This document shows, one piece after another, positions 20,608-32,113 of a DNA stretch of 64,000 nt (within the stretch, counting starts at the first letter, position 1; every line of letters begins with the position of its first letter). Under the pieces are notes generated by a model. It saw only the letters and a program-made list of their open reading frames with translations. It did not search any database and was not told where the DNA came from. The position numbers and the translations under genes were made by a program. This DNA is from Alisma plantago-aquatica (lineage: Eukaryota; Streptophyta; Magnoliopsida; Alismatales; Alismataceae): contig OY856409.1 of the NCBI GenBank assembly GCA_963693085.1, positions 295,902,058 through 295,966,057 on the forward strand, in the 5' to 3' direction.

Positions 20608-23600
20608 ATGGGGAAAGATGAAGATGCGATGATGATAAAGTTGACAAGCACAAATTGGCAGATTTAGAAACCCAAGATGGAGGATATTCTCTATTGCAAA
20701 GATCTATACGATCCGATACAGGGACAAAAGCCAGAGACTACATCTGATGCAGATTGGAAGAAGCTAAACAGGAAAACCGTCGGAACAGTGTGGAAGTGGC
20801 TCGACATCTCCGTATTCCATCACGTCTCAGAAGAGACCAATGCCAAAGATCTGTGGGAAAAGCTCAAGAAGTTATATGAGCGGAAGACTGCCACAAATAA
20901 AGCTTTCTTGATCCGAAAGTTGGTGAACCTCAAGTACCGGGATGGTACAAACATCTTCGAGCATATGAATGAATTCCAAAGCCTTGTAAATCAGTTGGGG
21001 TCCATGAAGATGGTTCTTGATGATGAACTTCAGGCTCTACTTCTTCTAGGATCTCTACCGGACAGTTGGGAGACACTCGTAGTGACAGTCAGCAATTCTG
21101 CACAGGAGGGCAAGTTGACACTTGACCAGGTGAAGAGCAGTGTACTGAATGAAGAGACTCGACGACGAGCCTCAGGCGACAGTGGATCAGAGGTGCACTT
21201 CACAGAGGGCAGATGCGTTGATAGAGCGAGAGACTGTGGTAGATCTAAGAGCCGCGGTGAATCCCAAGACCGCGAGAAGTCTCGTGGTAGATCCAAGTCA
21301 AAGAATGGTAGAGGGTGCTTCCATTGCGGCAAGCCAGGTCACTTCAAAAGAGATTGCAAGATTTGGAAAAAGAAACATGGGTCTGAAGCCAAAGACAAGC
21401 AAGATGACGAAAAGAATACTACAACGACGATCTCAGATGATAGGTGCCATGATGACGATGTGGTCTTAACAGTCCAAGAACAGTGTTTGCATGCTGATGA
21501 GGATGATTTTGAGTGGGTGGTGGATACTACAGCTTCTTATCATGCTTCACCAAGTAAGGAGTTCTTCACTTCATACAGGAGGGGAGACTTTGGGAGGGTG
21601 AACATGGGAAATTCCAGCTTCTCTAGAATTGTCGGGATTGGTGACATTTGTGTTCAGACAAGTGTTGGTTGCACGCTCACGCTGAAGGATGTTCGTCACG
21701 TTCCAGATTTGCAGCTGAGTTTGATCTCTGGTTCTTAATTTGATAGAGAAGGTTGTCATCTTGATTTTGGTGGCGGCAAATGCAAGATCACCAAGGGGGC
21801 TTTGGTTATTGTACGTGGCAAACTGTCTCGCACATTATACAAGACCAAACTCAAAGTACTTAGAGACGGCAGCATACATGCAGTTGAGGATAACCAAACA
21901 GATCTATGGCACAAACGGTTAGGACACATGAGTGAGAAGGGCTTGAATCTTCTATCCAAGAAGAGGTTGATTCCTTGTGGCAAGGATAGTAGTCTCAGTT
22001 CATGTGATGCATGTCAGACAGGAAAGAAACGACGAGTTTCTTTCAAGACAAGGTCTGCGGTGAAGTCAAAGCTTCTACAGTTGGTTCATTCAGATGTCTG
22101 CGGTCCGTTTGAGATGGCTTCACTGGGAGGCAATAAGTATTTTGTCACATTCATTGATGATGCATCTAGGAAGGTGTGGGTCTACTTGCTGAAGACCAAG
22201 GATCAGGTTTTTCAATGTTTCCAAAAGTTCCATGCCATGGTAGAGCGGGAGACCGGTGAAAAATTAAAGTGTCTCCGAACGGACAATGGAGGAGAGTACA
22301 CCTCCAGGGAGTTCCAGGCGTACTGCACGCAGCATGGCCTACGACATGAGAGGACAGAGCCTGGCACACCACAACACAATGGTACAGCTGAAAGGATGAA
22401 CCGTACTATTGTCGAGAAAATCATATGCATGTTGAAGACTGCAAAGTTGCCAAAGACATTTTGGGGTGAGGCAGTGAGAACTGCCTACTATCTGATAAAT
22501 CGATCTCCATCAGTTCCTTTGGGGTTTGATATACCTGAGCATGTATGGACAGGTAAGGATGCATCCTACTCACATCTTTGAGTATTTGGATGCAAGGCAT
22601 ATGCTCATGTTCCCAAGGAAAAGAGGCAAAAGTTGGATGATAAAGCGGTGCCATGTATCTTTCTTGGCTATGGAGATCAACAGTTTGGGTATAGGTTATG
22701 GGATCCAGTGAAAAAGACCATGACCAGACACAGAGATGTGACTTTCTGTGAGAGTCAGACAGTGACAGAGCCTGAGGTTGATGATGCAGAGGCTGCGGGA
22801 TCAGGTGACAGTTCTTCAGACGATGAGTATGAGGATGATTCAACTTCTTCACAGGTGCAGTCTTCTGATGATGAAGAAGAGCAACATAATCACCATGAGC
22901 AGCAGAGTGATAGCACATCAAGTGGTCCAGTTCCAGACGCACAGACGAGTGATTCAACTTCACAGGAAGAGACTTCTGGGAAGGGGGAGCAGGATCAGGA
23001 TCAGGCAGAGTCCTCAGAGCAGCAGCTGAGGAGGTCTGACAGAGTACGTCATCCTTCATCCAGATATCCGTCATCTCAGTATATCTTGCTTACTGATCAG
23101 GGGGAGCCAGAGACTTTTCAGGAGGCACAAACTCATAGAGACAGGGTACAGTGGCATCAGGCGATGCAGGAGGAGATGAATTCTTTGCAGAATAATGACA
23201 CCTATGAGATTGTGGCACTTCCCAAGGGTCGGAGAGCACTAAAGAACAAGTGGGTCTATAGGATGAAGAATGACGGCACTGGTAGTGATATTAGATACAA
23301 AGCCAGACTTGTTGTCAAGGGCTTTGGTCAAAAACTAGGAGTGGATTTTGATGAGATATTTTCTCCGGTTGTGAAGATGAGTTCTATCAGATTGGTTCTA
23401 GGCTTGGTTGCTAGTCTAGATCTGGAGCTTGAGCAGATGGATGTGAAGAAAGCTTTCCTTCACGGTGACCTTACAGAGGAGATCTACATAGAGCAGCCAG
23501 AAAGTTTTAAAGTCAAGGGGAAAGACCACTTAGTCTGCAAATTAAAGAAGAGTTTGTACGGGTTCAAACAGGCTCCTAGACAGTGGTACAAGAAGTTTGA

Positions 23601-24664
23601 TTCTTTCATGCAGAGTCCCGAGTACCAGAAGACAAGTGCAGATCCATGTGTCTACATCAGGAGGTTTCCCAATGACAGGTTCATTATTCTACTACTCTAT
23701 GTGGATGACATGTTGATAGTGGGTCAGGATCTCAGTTTGATCAGAAAATTGAAGACAGAGCTTTCCAAAGCCTTTGAGATGAAGGATTTGGGACCATCAC
23801 GACAGATTTTGGGGATGCAGATCACACGTGACAGGACACAGCGCAAGTTGTGGTTGTCACAACAGAGTTATGTTGAACGGGTACTTGAGCGGTTTAACAT
23901 GGGCAAAGCCAAAGTCGTGGGGACTCCACTTTCAGGTCACTTCAAGCTGAGTAAGAAGTCATGCCCATCTACTGATGAGGAAAAGGAGGAGATGGCAAGG
24001 ATTCCCTATTCTTCTGCTGTAGGGAGTTTGATGTACACAATGGTGTGTACCCGTCCTGATATTGCTCATGCAGTTGGCGTTGTGAGCAGGTTTCTCTCAA
24101 ATCCTGGAAACGATCACTGGGGAGGCGGTCAAGTGGATCTTCAGATACTTACGAGGCACGAGCAACACGTGTTTTATGTTTGGTGGTTCGGAACCAGTTC
24201 TAAAGGGCTTCGTTGATGCTGACATGGCAGGTGATATAGATCACAGGAAATCTACTTCTGGGTATATCTTCACTTTTGCAGGGGGAGCCATATCTTGGCA
24301 GTCCAGGTTGCAGAAGTGTGTTGTACTTTCAACTACAAAGGCAGAATACATTGCAGCAGCGGAAGCAGGAAAAGAAATTCTCTAGGTGGTGAGATTTCTA
24401 AGGGAGCTGGGGATGATTCAGATTGACCAGACTATTTTCTATGATAGTCAGAGTGCCATTGACTTGAGCAAGAGCACAATGTATCATGCACGGACAAAGC
24501 ACATTGATGTGAGATATCACTGGCTTCGTGATGTTATAGAGAAGAAGTTGTTGACTCTGAAAAAGATCCATACTGAGAAGAATGCTTCTGATATGATGAC
24601 CAAGGTGGTGACACGAGACAAGCTAGAGCTTTGTAAGAAGCTCTGCGGTGTACATTCCCAATGA
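20608..24664 (+). pseudogene. gag-pol: Ty1-copia gag-pol polyprotein, inactivated
   Basis: One frame from the ATG at 20608. Gag: SVFHHVSEET, RKTATNKAFLIRKLVNLKY, a basic RS-rich stretch, and zinc knuckle CFHCGKPGHFKRDC at 21316-21357. Protease: VVDTTASYHAS where DSGAS is usual. Integrase: HKRLGHMSEKG and CDACQTGK zinc module, then HSDVCGPF, RTDNGGEY and GTAERMNRT (D, D, E). RT: KKAFLHGDL, YVDDMLIVG at 23698. RNase H: DADMAGD, STTKAEYIA, YDSQSAI, TKHIDVRYHWLRD. Lesions: stop at 20665 (where W is expected), 21736, 22579 (where R is expected), 24383 (where W is expected), and an extra G near 24120 that shifts the frame before RNase H. Nearest known type is the Tnt1/Tork group, judged by motif memory. 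Confidence 0.92.
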
Positions 24665-24692
24665 TGATCGCTGAAGACCACATCTCCCTCAT

Positions 24693-24709
24693 GGGCTGGA
24701 GGGGGAGAT
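24693..24709 (+). other. Polypurine tract
   Basis: GGGCTGGAGGGGGAGAT directly before the 3' LTR, 28 bases after the pol stop. Confidence 0.88.
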
Positions 24710-25314
24710 TGTTGGGATTAGGAATATAATCCAGTCCTTGTCTTAGTGGGATTTAGACTTGGGAGGGTTGGTTTGTGCTACCAATCCTAATAGGAGTCAA
24801 ATCTTGAATAGTAGGAATATGACTTCCTATGTGTAACATGCAGTTGGACTAGGATTCGAAGTAGGACTAGAATTCCTGGTTGCAATCACATGCATGGAGG
24901 CCTATAAATAGAGGCCCCTGGGGAGGCCTTTGGATTATCCACCGGTTGAGGTGTGAGTTCTCCAGTTGCTTGTTGGTGCCTTCTGTGGTAGAGGGTGTCA
25001 GAGAACAAGAACAACGGGTAGAGAAGCTCTCTTGGTTTATAAGAGAGGGCCAGCGACTTTGCCTTGAAGCAAAGTAGCGGTTGGCGGTTGCTACCCGGAT
25101 TTAGGGGTAATTAAATCTGGGAGGTGTGAGTTATAATTTTATTACATAGTGCTTATTAGCGGGATTGTCCCGTGGTTTTTCTCTCCTTATGGAGGGGAGA
25201 GTTTTCCACGTTAAATCTGGTGTTTTTTTCTTTGGGTTTTATACGCTTGTTGGTAGCGCTTCCGTGACAACTTTTCGTCACATCCGGAACTGTATCGGTA
25301 CAACATCCCCAACA
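24710..25314 (+). repeat. 3' LTR
   Basis: TGTTGGGATTAGG to CCCCAACA, followed by target duplicate GTGTA. TATA box at 24903-24911. Differences from the 5' LTR are mainly transitions. Confidence 0.93.
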
Positions 25315-25319
25315 GTGTA

Positions 25320-27300
25320 TAACCTTACAATATATGTATAAATATGTAAACTATAAGTTGTATGATTTCGAGAGAGAAAAAAATCATTTCAAATATCTAG
25401 TTTTACTGTTTCTTAAGTAATTTTTGGTTAGGGCTTTGTCAATCTGCAGTATTTCTTGTCTGATTTCTCCATTGACCATCATATTCTAAATATCTACACC
25501 GGACTGGACAAGGACATGCAAGCCTGAAGCGCCCTGTAAGATATTCCTTTTGCTCTAGTATCTTTTAGGAGTCAATGATCCATTTCATAATTAGTTGGAC
25601 TCCTCACTGTAACCTTTTCCGGTTAGCCTACTGAGAAATGAGACGAATATAATTCCCCCATATTTCCAAAAGCAAAGAAAGAAGTCTGAAACACCCCAGA
25701 AGTGGGGGCGAGTAGAATTTAGTTACAAATGTAAAGCGTCCCACAACCAAAAGCTATCTTTAGTGGTTGTAATAGATATAAACCTCGCCTCCTCACAATA
25801 AAAAAAAAAATCGATATATCAGGGAAGAATCGAATTGGCAGAAAAACATCGGTCAGTGAACTGAGAATCCTTTAATTAGGTAGACGTTCCACTTAAGAAT
25901 ATTGGCTTGCTTGTTTGGTCACACGCGACGTGGAGAATATTCAGTTTAAGCACTTATTGAGTTGGTTTGATTACAACGATCGTTCGGTCCACTAATCAGG
26001 CGACAGAAGAAAGAATGAACAGCAAAACTGCTCTGGCAGTTGGAGGACATCCATTGCCAGGGCGGGGATCTCGTTCCTCATCGGACCCAAACACGAGCTG
26101 ATGAGAATCAGCTAATAATAAAGGAACCCCGGTCGGAAGGGGAAGCGAAGGTTTCCTCCATCCAATCCCATGCTAATGCCGCGTGCGGTACGCGTAACGC
26201 AGTAAGGAATGGAATCATGGTCCGCGTGCTTGGCCATGGCCAAGTAGTGGGAATGACCGACGATGGTCTCAATCAATCGACATCTACTTCCCCTCTGGAC
26301 GTGGTGGCGTGGCAGGGGTGACTGCTGTCTGCTGCTTCTTTGCTTCTTACCTTACATTCCATACCAGCACGCCTCTCTAATCTAACTCCTCCCTTCTTTC
26401 CAGCTTGAGCGCCCTCACGGTTGCAGACCAGCACGGAGAAGGGTGATAGTCACCTCTGTCCGTCCCAAGCTCATGCAACCATATAGCATTGCTGCCTATT
26501 GCTCGGTCGCTGCCCTCCTGCCTATCAACCAAGATCCAATGTTAACGCTCCTTTTCCTTTTTCTCAAGACGTGCCGATACAAACACAGACATCAGTTTCC
26601 AAGAAACGTCTCTAGATATTCGTTTCACTCACCCAATACAAAAGTAGCACGTCGATAGTACGAACTCTTGCAGGTGCGATTGCCAATCCAGCTTCAGTGC
26701 TCAGGTTTTTTTTTTTCAGGACTTGCTGAGAGAAATCTCAGCCGTCCGCCCCTGAAAAACCCCTTTAAAGATCTGTGCATAGTGATTTCTCTCGGCATGT
26801 TTTGAGAAAAACGTCTCAACACTGTATCTCTTGTGTGTAATTGGGAGGTCTGAAAGCGACACTAAGTCAGCGTTTGGCACGACACTCAAGATTCAGGAAT
26901 TTGAACTTGGTTAGTCGGGGTTAGTCTGATAATCTGGGTTAGGGTAGTCAAGATGTAGTCTAGTTTTATTTGGCAACCCAGTCTGATTGTGGTCAGCTGG
27001 TCATATTTGAGTCAGTCATATTCTGTTTAGCTGTCAGTCAGGATTCAGTCTAATTCTGATTGGCAACCAGTCAAAATTTGAACTATTTATTTTTTGTGAT
27101 CTGATTTCAATACAAATATGTTTGGATTATAAAAACTGATTATATTATATTGGTTACATAACATAAATTAACTTCAATATTATTAAATTTAGGTTTACTT
27201 TAAGTCGTGGTTATTTGTTTTCGTAATACAAACGTAAAATATTGTAACCACTCTGTGAATATTACAAGGGAAGAATGAAAATGACATAGTTATGAACATG
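25320..27300. other. Intergenic interval, somewhat GC-richer at 26.0-26.8 kb
   Basis: No gene that I can support. The plus-strand frame at 26040-26321 has no family resemblance and no exon context. The stretch at 26880-27080 repeats CAGTC-rich phrases (such as ATTTGGCAACCCAGTC and GATTGGCAACCAGTC), a small degenerate direct repeat. Confidence 0.4.
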
Positions 27301-27583
27301 TAGCGGTGTTGTTGTCCAAAATAGTAATTAAACAAGGGGGTTGATGTACCCCTAATCACGCGCATAAGTAACATAAGTGGGAAGAGAGAGACACAACTAG
27401 TTTATATACACAACTTAAACAACAACAACAACATGGTCCGGAATCAACAATTGTGAGTGTCTTTTCATTGTGGTAGTCTTCTCCTGAAGTTTAAACAACA
27501 AAAAATAGCTATGAAGATTGATTACTTTAAGACAAAAAGTAGAAACACAAAATAACACAGGAAAATAAATTTGTTGTTTGGAC

Positions 27584-28117
27584 CTACCTTAGTTTTTTTA
27601 TTGATATTACTGTGTCGCGGAGCTCGTCGTTGTCTTTAGACGAATCTAAACTAATGTTGATAGGGAAATCGACGGTGCCAAAAGGAATAAAAGGGACTCT
27701 GTAACATTTGCAATATACCTCGTCGGGTGTGTTCTCATCATTGGATTCATCTAAATGTTCACTATCCTCTGTCGAGTACTGAAATAGTTTGAGATGAGCA
27801 TGCATCTCGTTGTTGATGTTGGTTATCCAAACATTGATGGTATTATGGTCAATTGGACGGAGAAAAAGCTTGTCACTATGACCTTATAGCATCTTCCTTA
27901 ACCACTCGCACCAACCGGATGTGGATACAAGATTTTCGGCAACATCATAATTAACCTCGATAATAGATGTTGAATTTTCAAAACTGAAGTACACTTCACC
28001 AGCCTTGTAATGCCAATGTTTAGGTATAGTGAGTTGTGCTAAGGAACAATTGTCTAGGATGATGTCCAACTATTCTTTAATAGGGAATACGAACATTGAG
28101 ATAGAGGCCCAGACCAT
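27584..28117 (-). pseudogene. Decayed paralogue of the B3-like protein in CACTA-1
   Basis: From the ATG at 28117 (MVWASISMFVFPIKE) the frame reads a stop at 28070-28072, then LDIILDNCSLAQLTIPKHW, VYFSFENSTSIIEVNYD, LVSTSGWCEWL, another stop, KLFLRPIDHNTINVWIT, and a Ser/Glu/Asp-rich tail with DNDELRDTVIS. Each block aligns with the CACTA-1 ORF, and similarity carries into the 3' flank (GTACCCCTAA on both). Two in-frame stops make it a pseudogene here. It lies beside a PIF/Harbinger relic but outside any CACTA ends I can see, so the family is not confined to CACTA-1. Confidence 0.6.
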
Positions 28118-28165
28118 GGTCACTGTTGAAGATCTAGGGTGTTGTGGTTGGAGAGAGTGTCAACA

Positions 28166-28405
28166 ATTTAGATGTTATGCCTACAACAATGTAAAATAAT
28201 GTTGAGAAAAAATAATATAAATATAAGTACTAACAATAGACAACAATATGGGTTATTACAATAACATGTCTGACGTTTGAATAAAATTTAGATATTATAC
28301 CTACATCAATGTAAACTAATATTGAGAAAAAGTAACATAAATGTAAGTACTAACAACTGACACCGACATGGGTTATTTTTTATCATGACAGTGAAATAAT
28401 TGTTC
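28166..28405. repeat. Tandem duplication of about 120 bp
   Basis: Two imperfect copies starting ATTTAGATGTTATGCCTACA (28166) and ATTTAGATATTATACCTACA (28286). A related phrase, ACATGTCTGACGTT followed by GAATAAAATTT, appears at about 28264 and again at about 30827. Confidence 0.7.
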
Positions 28406-29197
28406 CATATGAATACATAACATATTGTCTGCTTAGTTAACTGCAAACGAAGCAAACATAGTCAATCAAATACAAACTAGCATTCATTGCACTAAGTTAT
28501 TCAATTGCTACCAACATCCTCGGGTACTTTGCATGTATCTTCTATCTGTATTGTGCTAGTATGAGATGTGTCTTGTTGGTGAATTAGATCTTGTTGTAGT
28601 CCTGGTGGATAAGTTCGTGGGCTAGTCCAGAAAGTCTTTAGAATTGCATCCACAATTTTTAAAATTTTCCATCTCACCTTAAACACACCCATACTAATAT
28701 CAGTTCTGTCAGTTATCTCATGGAACTCGGATATGGCATCACACCAACCCTGTCGTACAAAAGGGCCACGTAGTTTGCGTAAGTAATATTATCAACCTAA
28801 CATTATTCCTAGGGATGCATCACATTTTGTATCCCATACAAATTGATTCATTGTATCTGTTAAACTAAAAAATACATGTGTAGTCGGTAAAGAAACATTC
28901 ATGATGGAGATAATCTAGAATGAGAAATTATATATCTAAATGATATTTAAAATTAAGTACCGTGTGAATAATCTTAGTACATGTCCACCATTCAAGATGG
29001 TAGCAGGAAACATACCTTCCAATTATACATTAGTTTGTACTAAGTGTAGTACATAGTGAAATAAACATGCAGTACATTGACAAAGATAAATTCATATAGA
29101 CTAGTGTAGAAAGGTCATTAGATGACCATACGATGAGTGGTCATGCTTCAGGAGTTATTGCACTAGCCTAAAGAAGGCAATGGAAACAGCCAGTAGA
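28406..29197. other. AT-rich interval
   Basis: No recognisable gene. A 63-codon minus-strand frame at 28501-28692 has no visible family. Confidence 0.35.
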
Positions 29198-29512
29198 TAG
29201 AAGACTGCATTTTTTTCAACAAGGAAATGAAGTCCAATTTGGCATGAAATGATTTTTTCGGTTTAGTTTCGTCCAGCAATGAAAAACCTACACTTGTTAC
29301 TAAATTCAGTAGGAATAGTCACAGGATGCAATCTGATTTAATTTCGCAACAGTAACATTAGCCAAACATAACCATACTGCATCATGTGCCTATTCCAACT
29401 AAATTTTGCAACCAGCAAAGGTGTTTCGTTGAATGACCACTGTGAACTGTACAACTCCTACCATGCTAATTGGACTTCACTTCCTTATCGACAAAAATGT
29501 AGACTCTTTCTA
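29198..29512. mobile_element. MITE-like element with ~48-bp terminal inverted repeats
   Basis: The left end starts TAGAAGACTGCAT and contains AAGGAAATGAAGTCCAATTT; the right end read in reverse starts TAGAAAGAGTCTACAT and contains AAGGAAGTGAAGTCCAATTA. The ends match at roughly four in five positions over 48 bp. About 315 bp total, no coding capacity. I could not settle the target duplication, so the superfamily is open. Confidence 0.6.
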
Positions 29513-29663
29513 CAAGATGTAACAATTGCATTCTTTTGGCCGACATAATATCTCGTGGTGCATGACTACATCTGCACACCCAATTGTTTCCTTGTACAGT
29601 GGCTTTAAAAACAAAACCTGCCCACTACTTGGAAGAAGAAGGGTTTTGTTCGTCTGCTCTCTT

Positions 29664-30020
29664 TTATTTCATACAAATTTGGTCATCCGACGTAGACCTC
29701 TTGCTATATATACATAATAAAGCCTTGTTGTATTCTTCAAACTCAGCACGTGTTGCTGTCCATTCTGCTTTTTTCAATTCCTTGGCCTCGTCCATTGGCC
29801 ATTCGAAAATCAGCGGAAGTTGTTGATTTTTACCAGGTGATGGTGAAGAAGAAGAATCGACTGAGTTGTCATCGACACAACATATATACTTTGACCAGTC
29901 TAGGGATATCCCATCTACATCGCATTCCAATTTTAACCAGTCTACTATGGCTTTTGTCGACTTATCCTTAAGCTTTGTGTAGCGTATGGACTTTTGATTG
30001 AATTTGATATTGTGCGACAT
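29664..30020 (-). CDS. Hypothetical 118-residue protein, doubtful
   Basis: Starts MSHNIKFNQKSIRYTKLKDK, has a Ser/Pro-rich middle and an EWPMDEAKELKKAEW segment. I do not recognise it. Composition looks more protein-like than most frames nearby, and it is on the same strand as the Harbinger relic. It may be an exon of a decayed gene. Confidence 0.25.
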   Translation of the reverse strand: MSHNIKFNQKSIRYTKLKDKSTKAIVDWLKLECDVDGISLDWSKYICCVDDNSVDSSSSPSPGKNQQLPLIFEWPMDEAKELKKAEWTATRAEFEEYNKALLCIYSKRSTSDDQICMK

Positions 30021-32113
30021 CTACAGGTTGTTCGAAAATGGAAAAAGACACATAGCTAAGTCGGTATCACATTTTATTACTACTTCCAAATATAGGTGCA
30101 TGAAATGAGTATGCACAAATTTGCATTCATTAAAATATATTCAGACATGCAAAATATTGAATATAATGACAAATGTTGCCAATTTGCACATAATGACAAA
30201 AGTTTTTAAATGCATATAAAATAAAGAAATGAGCATCCCTAAGGTGGTCAACAATTTTTGCAACTTCATTCATTGCCTTCACCACCTAATTCCGCAGTTG
30301 TGTCATTGTTATTTTCAACATTGTTTAAGTTTTCAACAACTCCTTAGGGGATTACATATTACGCTAAAGGATGAGGAGGCAATAAATGTGCCAAAAGGAA
30401 ATGATTTTGTTTGATAAAGTCTTTCTTTAGGTTCTTCCAAATGGTTTTCAACTGGTTCAAAGTTATGAAATGCATCCCATTACGTTTCAAATGTCAGTCC
30501 ATGTCTCCATCCAAGCCTCTCGAGTATAAAATCCACGGACACATCTCCCCATGGCATACTAACTTCTCATGGCATCAAGTAGGATTTGATCATGCTCTAG
30601 ACCCCATAAAGCAAAAATGTTCGTTTGATGCACAACCATATTATAGATTATGTAAGTAATATATTTCAGAAGGGTGTATATCACAATTATGCAGATAAAA
30701 CCACAATTAATACTTAATATCTTATACGACATAATAATTCAAAAGGAATATGTAATCGCCTTTGTCATAACGTTTACACGTACCATATTAATTTGTGGTA
30801 GATAAGCTAAGCATGGGTTAATACAACATGTCTGACGTTGGAATAAAATTTTGCAAGATTGATCGTTCAAATATAAATGGCACATAAATGTCATGGAGTC
30901 ATTGGAGGTGACGGCGTGCCCAATATAAGATTATAACTACCCTCTAACTTGTTAACCTTAGTGTAAAGTGTATCGTACTGGTACATGTATGATTTGTAAA
31001 CATCTTCGGCATCATGATGGATTGCAACAAAATCATTCATGTTCATGGCTTGACCCTAGATAGACTTGCATTCATCAATCGATAACTTAATCTCAACCTT
31101 GAAAGAATGAGTTATTGGTGGGAGATTGACCGCCCAATGAAAGTATTTGCAACGATCTTTTCCCTATATTTTAATATGAATTTTGGATTAGTGTTAGCGA
31201 ACATATATCCATATCATAGTCGATAATAACTTGTCTTAAGGGCCTTTATGTGTCGAATCTCTTCGGTAGAGAAGATGTAATACATTACTCCCTGTCTTTT
31301 TCTAAGAATGTCAAAGTCATACAACTCAGCATCTTCTATATTAATCTGCAATGTGTCCAAAACACCACAAAAACACCTCCTACCTTCCGATTCATCCGTT
31401 GACATCTCAATACATGTAATAGTATAATTGAAAGTAAGCCAACCATGTTGAGATTTAGTTAAATAAATTACTCATGCATCTTTAAGTTTAGCATACAACA
31501 TAATTCATAATCGGGAAGACATTGGATTTTACATTATGACGTATTGTAACCTTCATCCTCTGTTGCTGAATCACTATCAGTCAACATGTGAAGTTTTTTG
31601 CAAAGGTAGTCTCGTCTTCTAATAAGTGTCATAATTTTAGTGACCAACCTATGTGTATCTGCTGTTGTGGAACATACAAAATCTCAACACGAAGACCAGT
31701 GCTTCCATTCATTTCATGCATATGAAAGTTGTGTTACCATAGCATCCCTAATTGCAGTTTGGATTGTCATGGTATGTTGGAATCATTGTGCAGGTAACAT
31801 CATACGACACCTATTTTCAACAAGACCCCTGCCACATGTAAAATATGGTATGTATGGATTGTTATCTTCGAAATGACCATTTGCCGCATTTGTTCCATCC
31901 ATATACACTCGCACGATGCAACAGAATCCACATGGGAAGAAAGGCATCCCAGTATCCATTGGAAGGAAACGTATTGATAATAAAAATAATGACACACTCA
32001 GAAGTAGGCAGTATACCAAGCATCTAACTTACGCATCAAATATGAAAAATGAATAAGTCAAACATGTTGTCCAACATGTTTCAATGTCTCAAAAGTTACA
32101 AAAAATATGAAAT
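30021..32113. other. AT-rich interval
   Basis: No gene identified. A 63-codon minus-strand frame at 31214-31405 (starts MSTDESEGRRCFCGVL) is unassigned. Confidence 0.35.

Larger units (their letters stand above)
19966..25314 (+). mobile_element. Complete Ty1-copia retrotransposon (Tork/Tnt1-like) with TSD
   Basis: Two LTRs of 606 and 605 bp with TG...CA ends, flanked by the 5-bp duplication GTGTA (19961-19965 and 25315-25319). PBS, polypurine tract and a single gag-pol reading frame in Ty1-copia order (gag, protease, integrase, RT, RNase H) are all present. By eye the LTRs differ at about 14 sites, roughly 2.3%, so the insertion is fairly recent. The polyprotein is broken by four stops and one frameshift, so this copy is non-autonomous. 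Confidence 0.95.

Noticed and set aside
22421..23074. 217-codon minus-strand frame opposite copia pol
   Set aside because: Shadow of the pol frame, with no protein resemblance of its own.
26040..26321. 93-codon plus-strand frame in a GC-richer patch
   Set aside because: No motif, no exon partners, no regulatory context that I can see.
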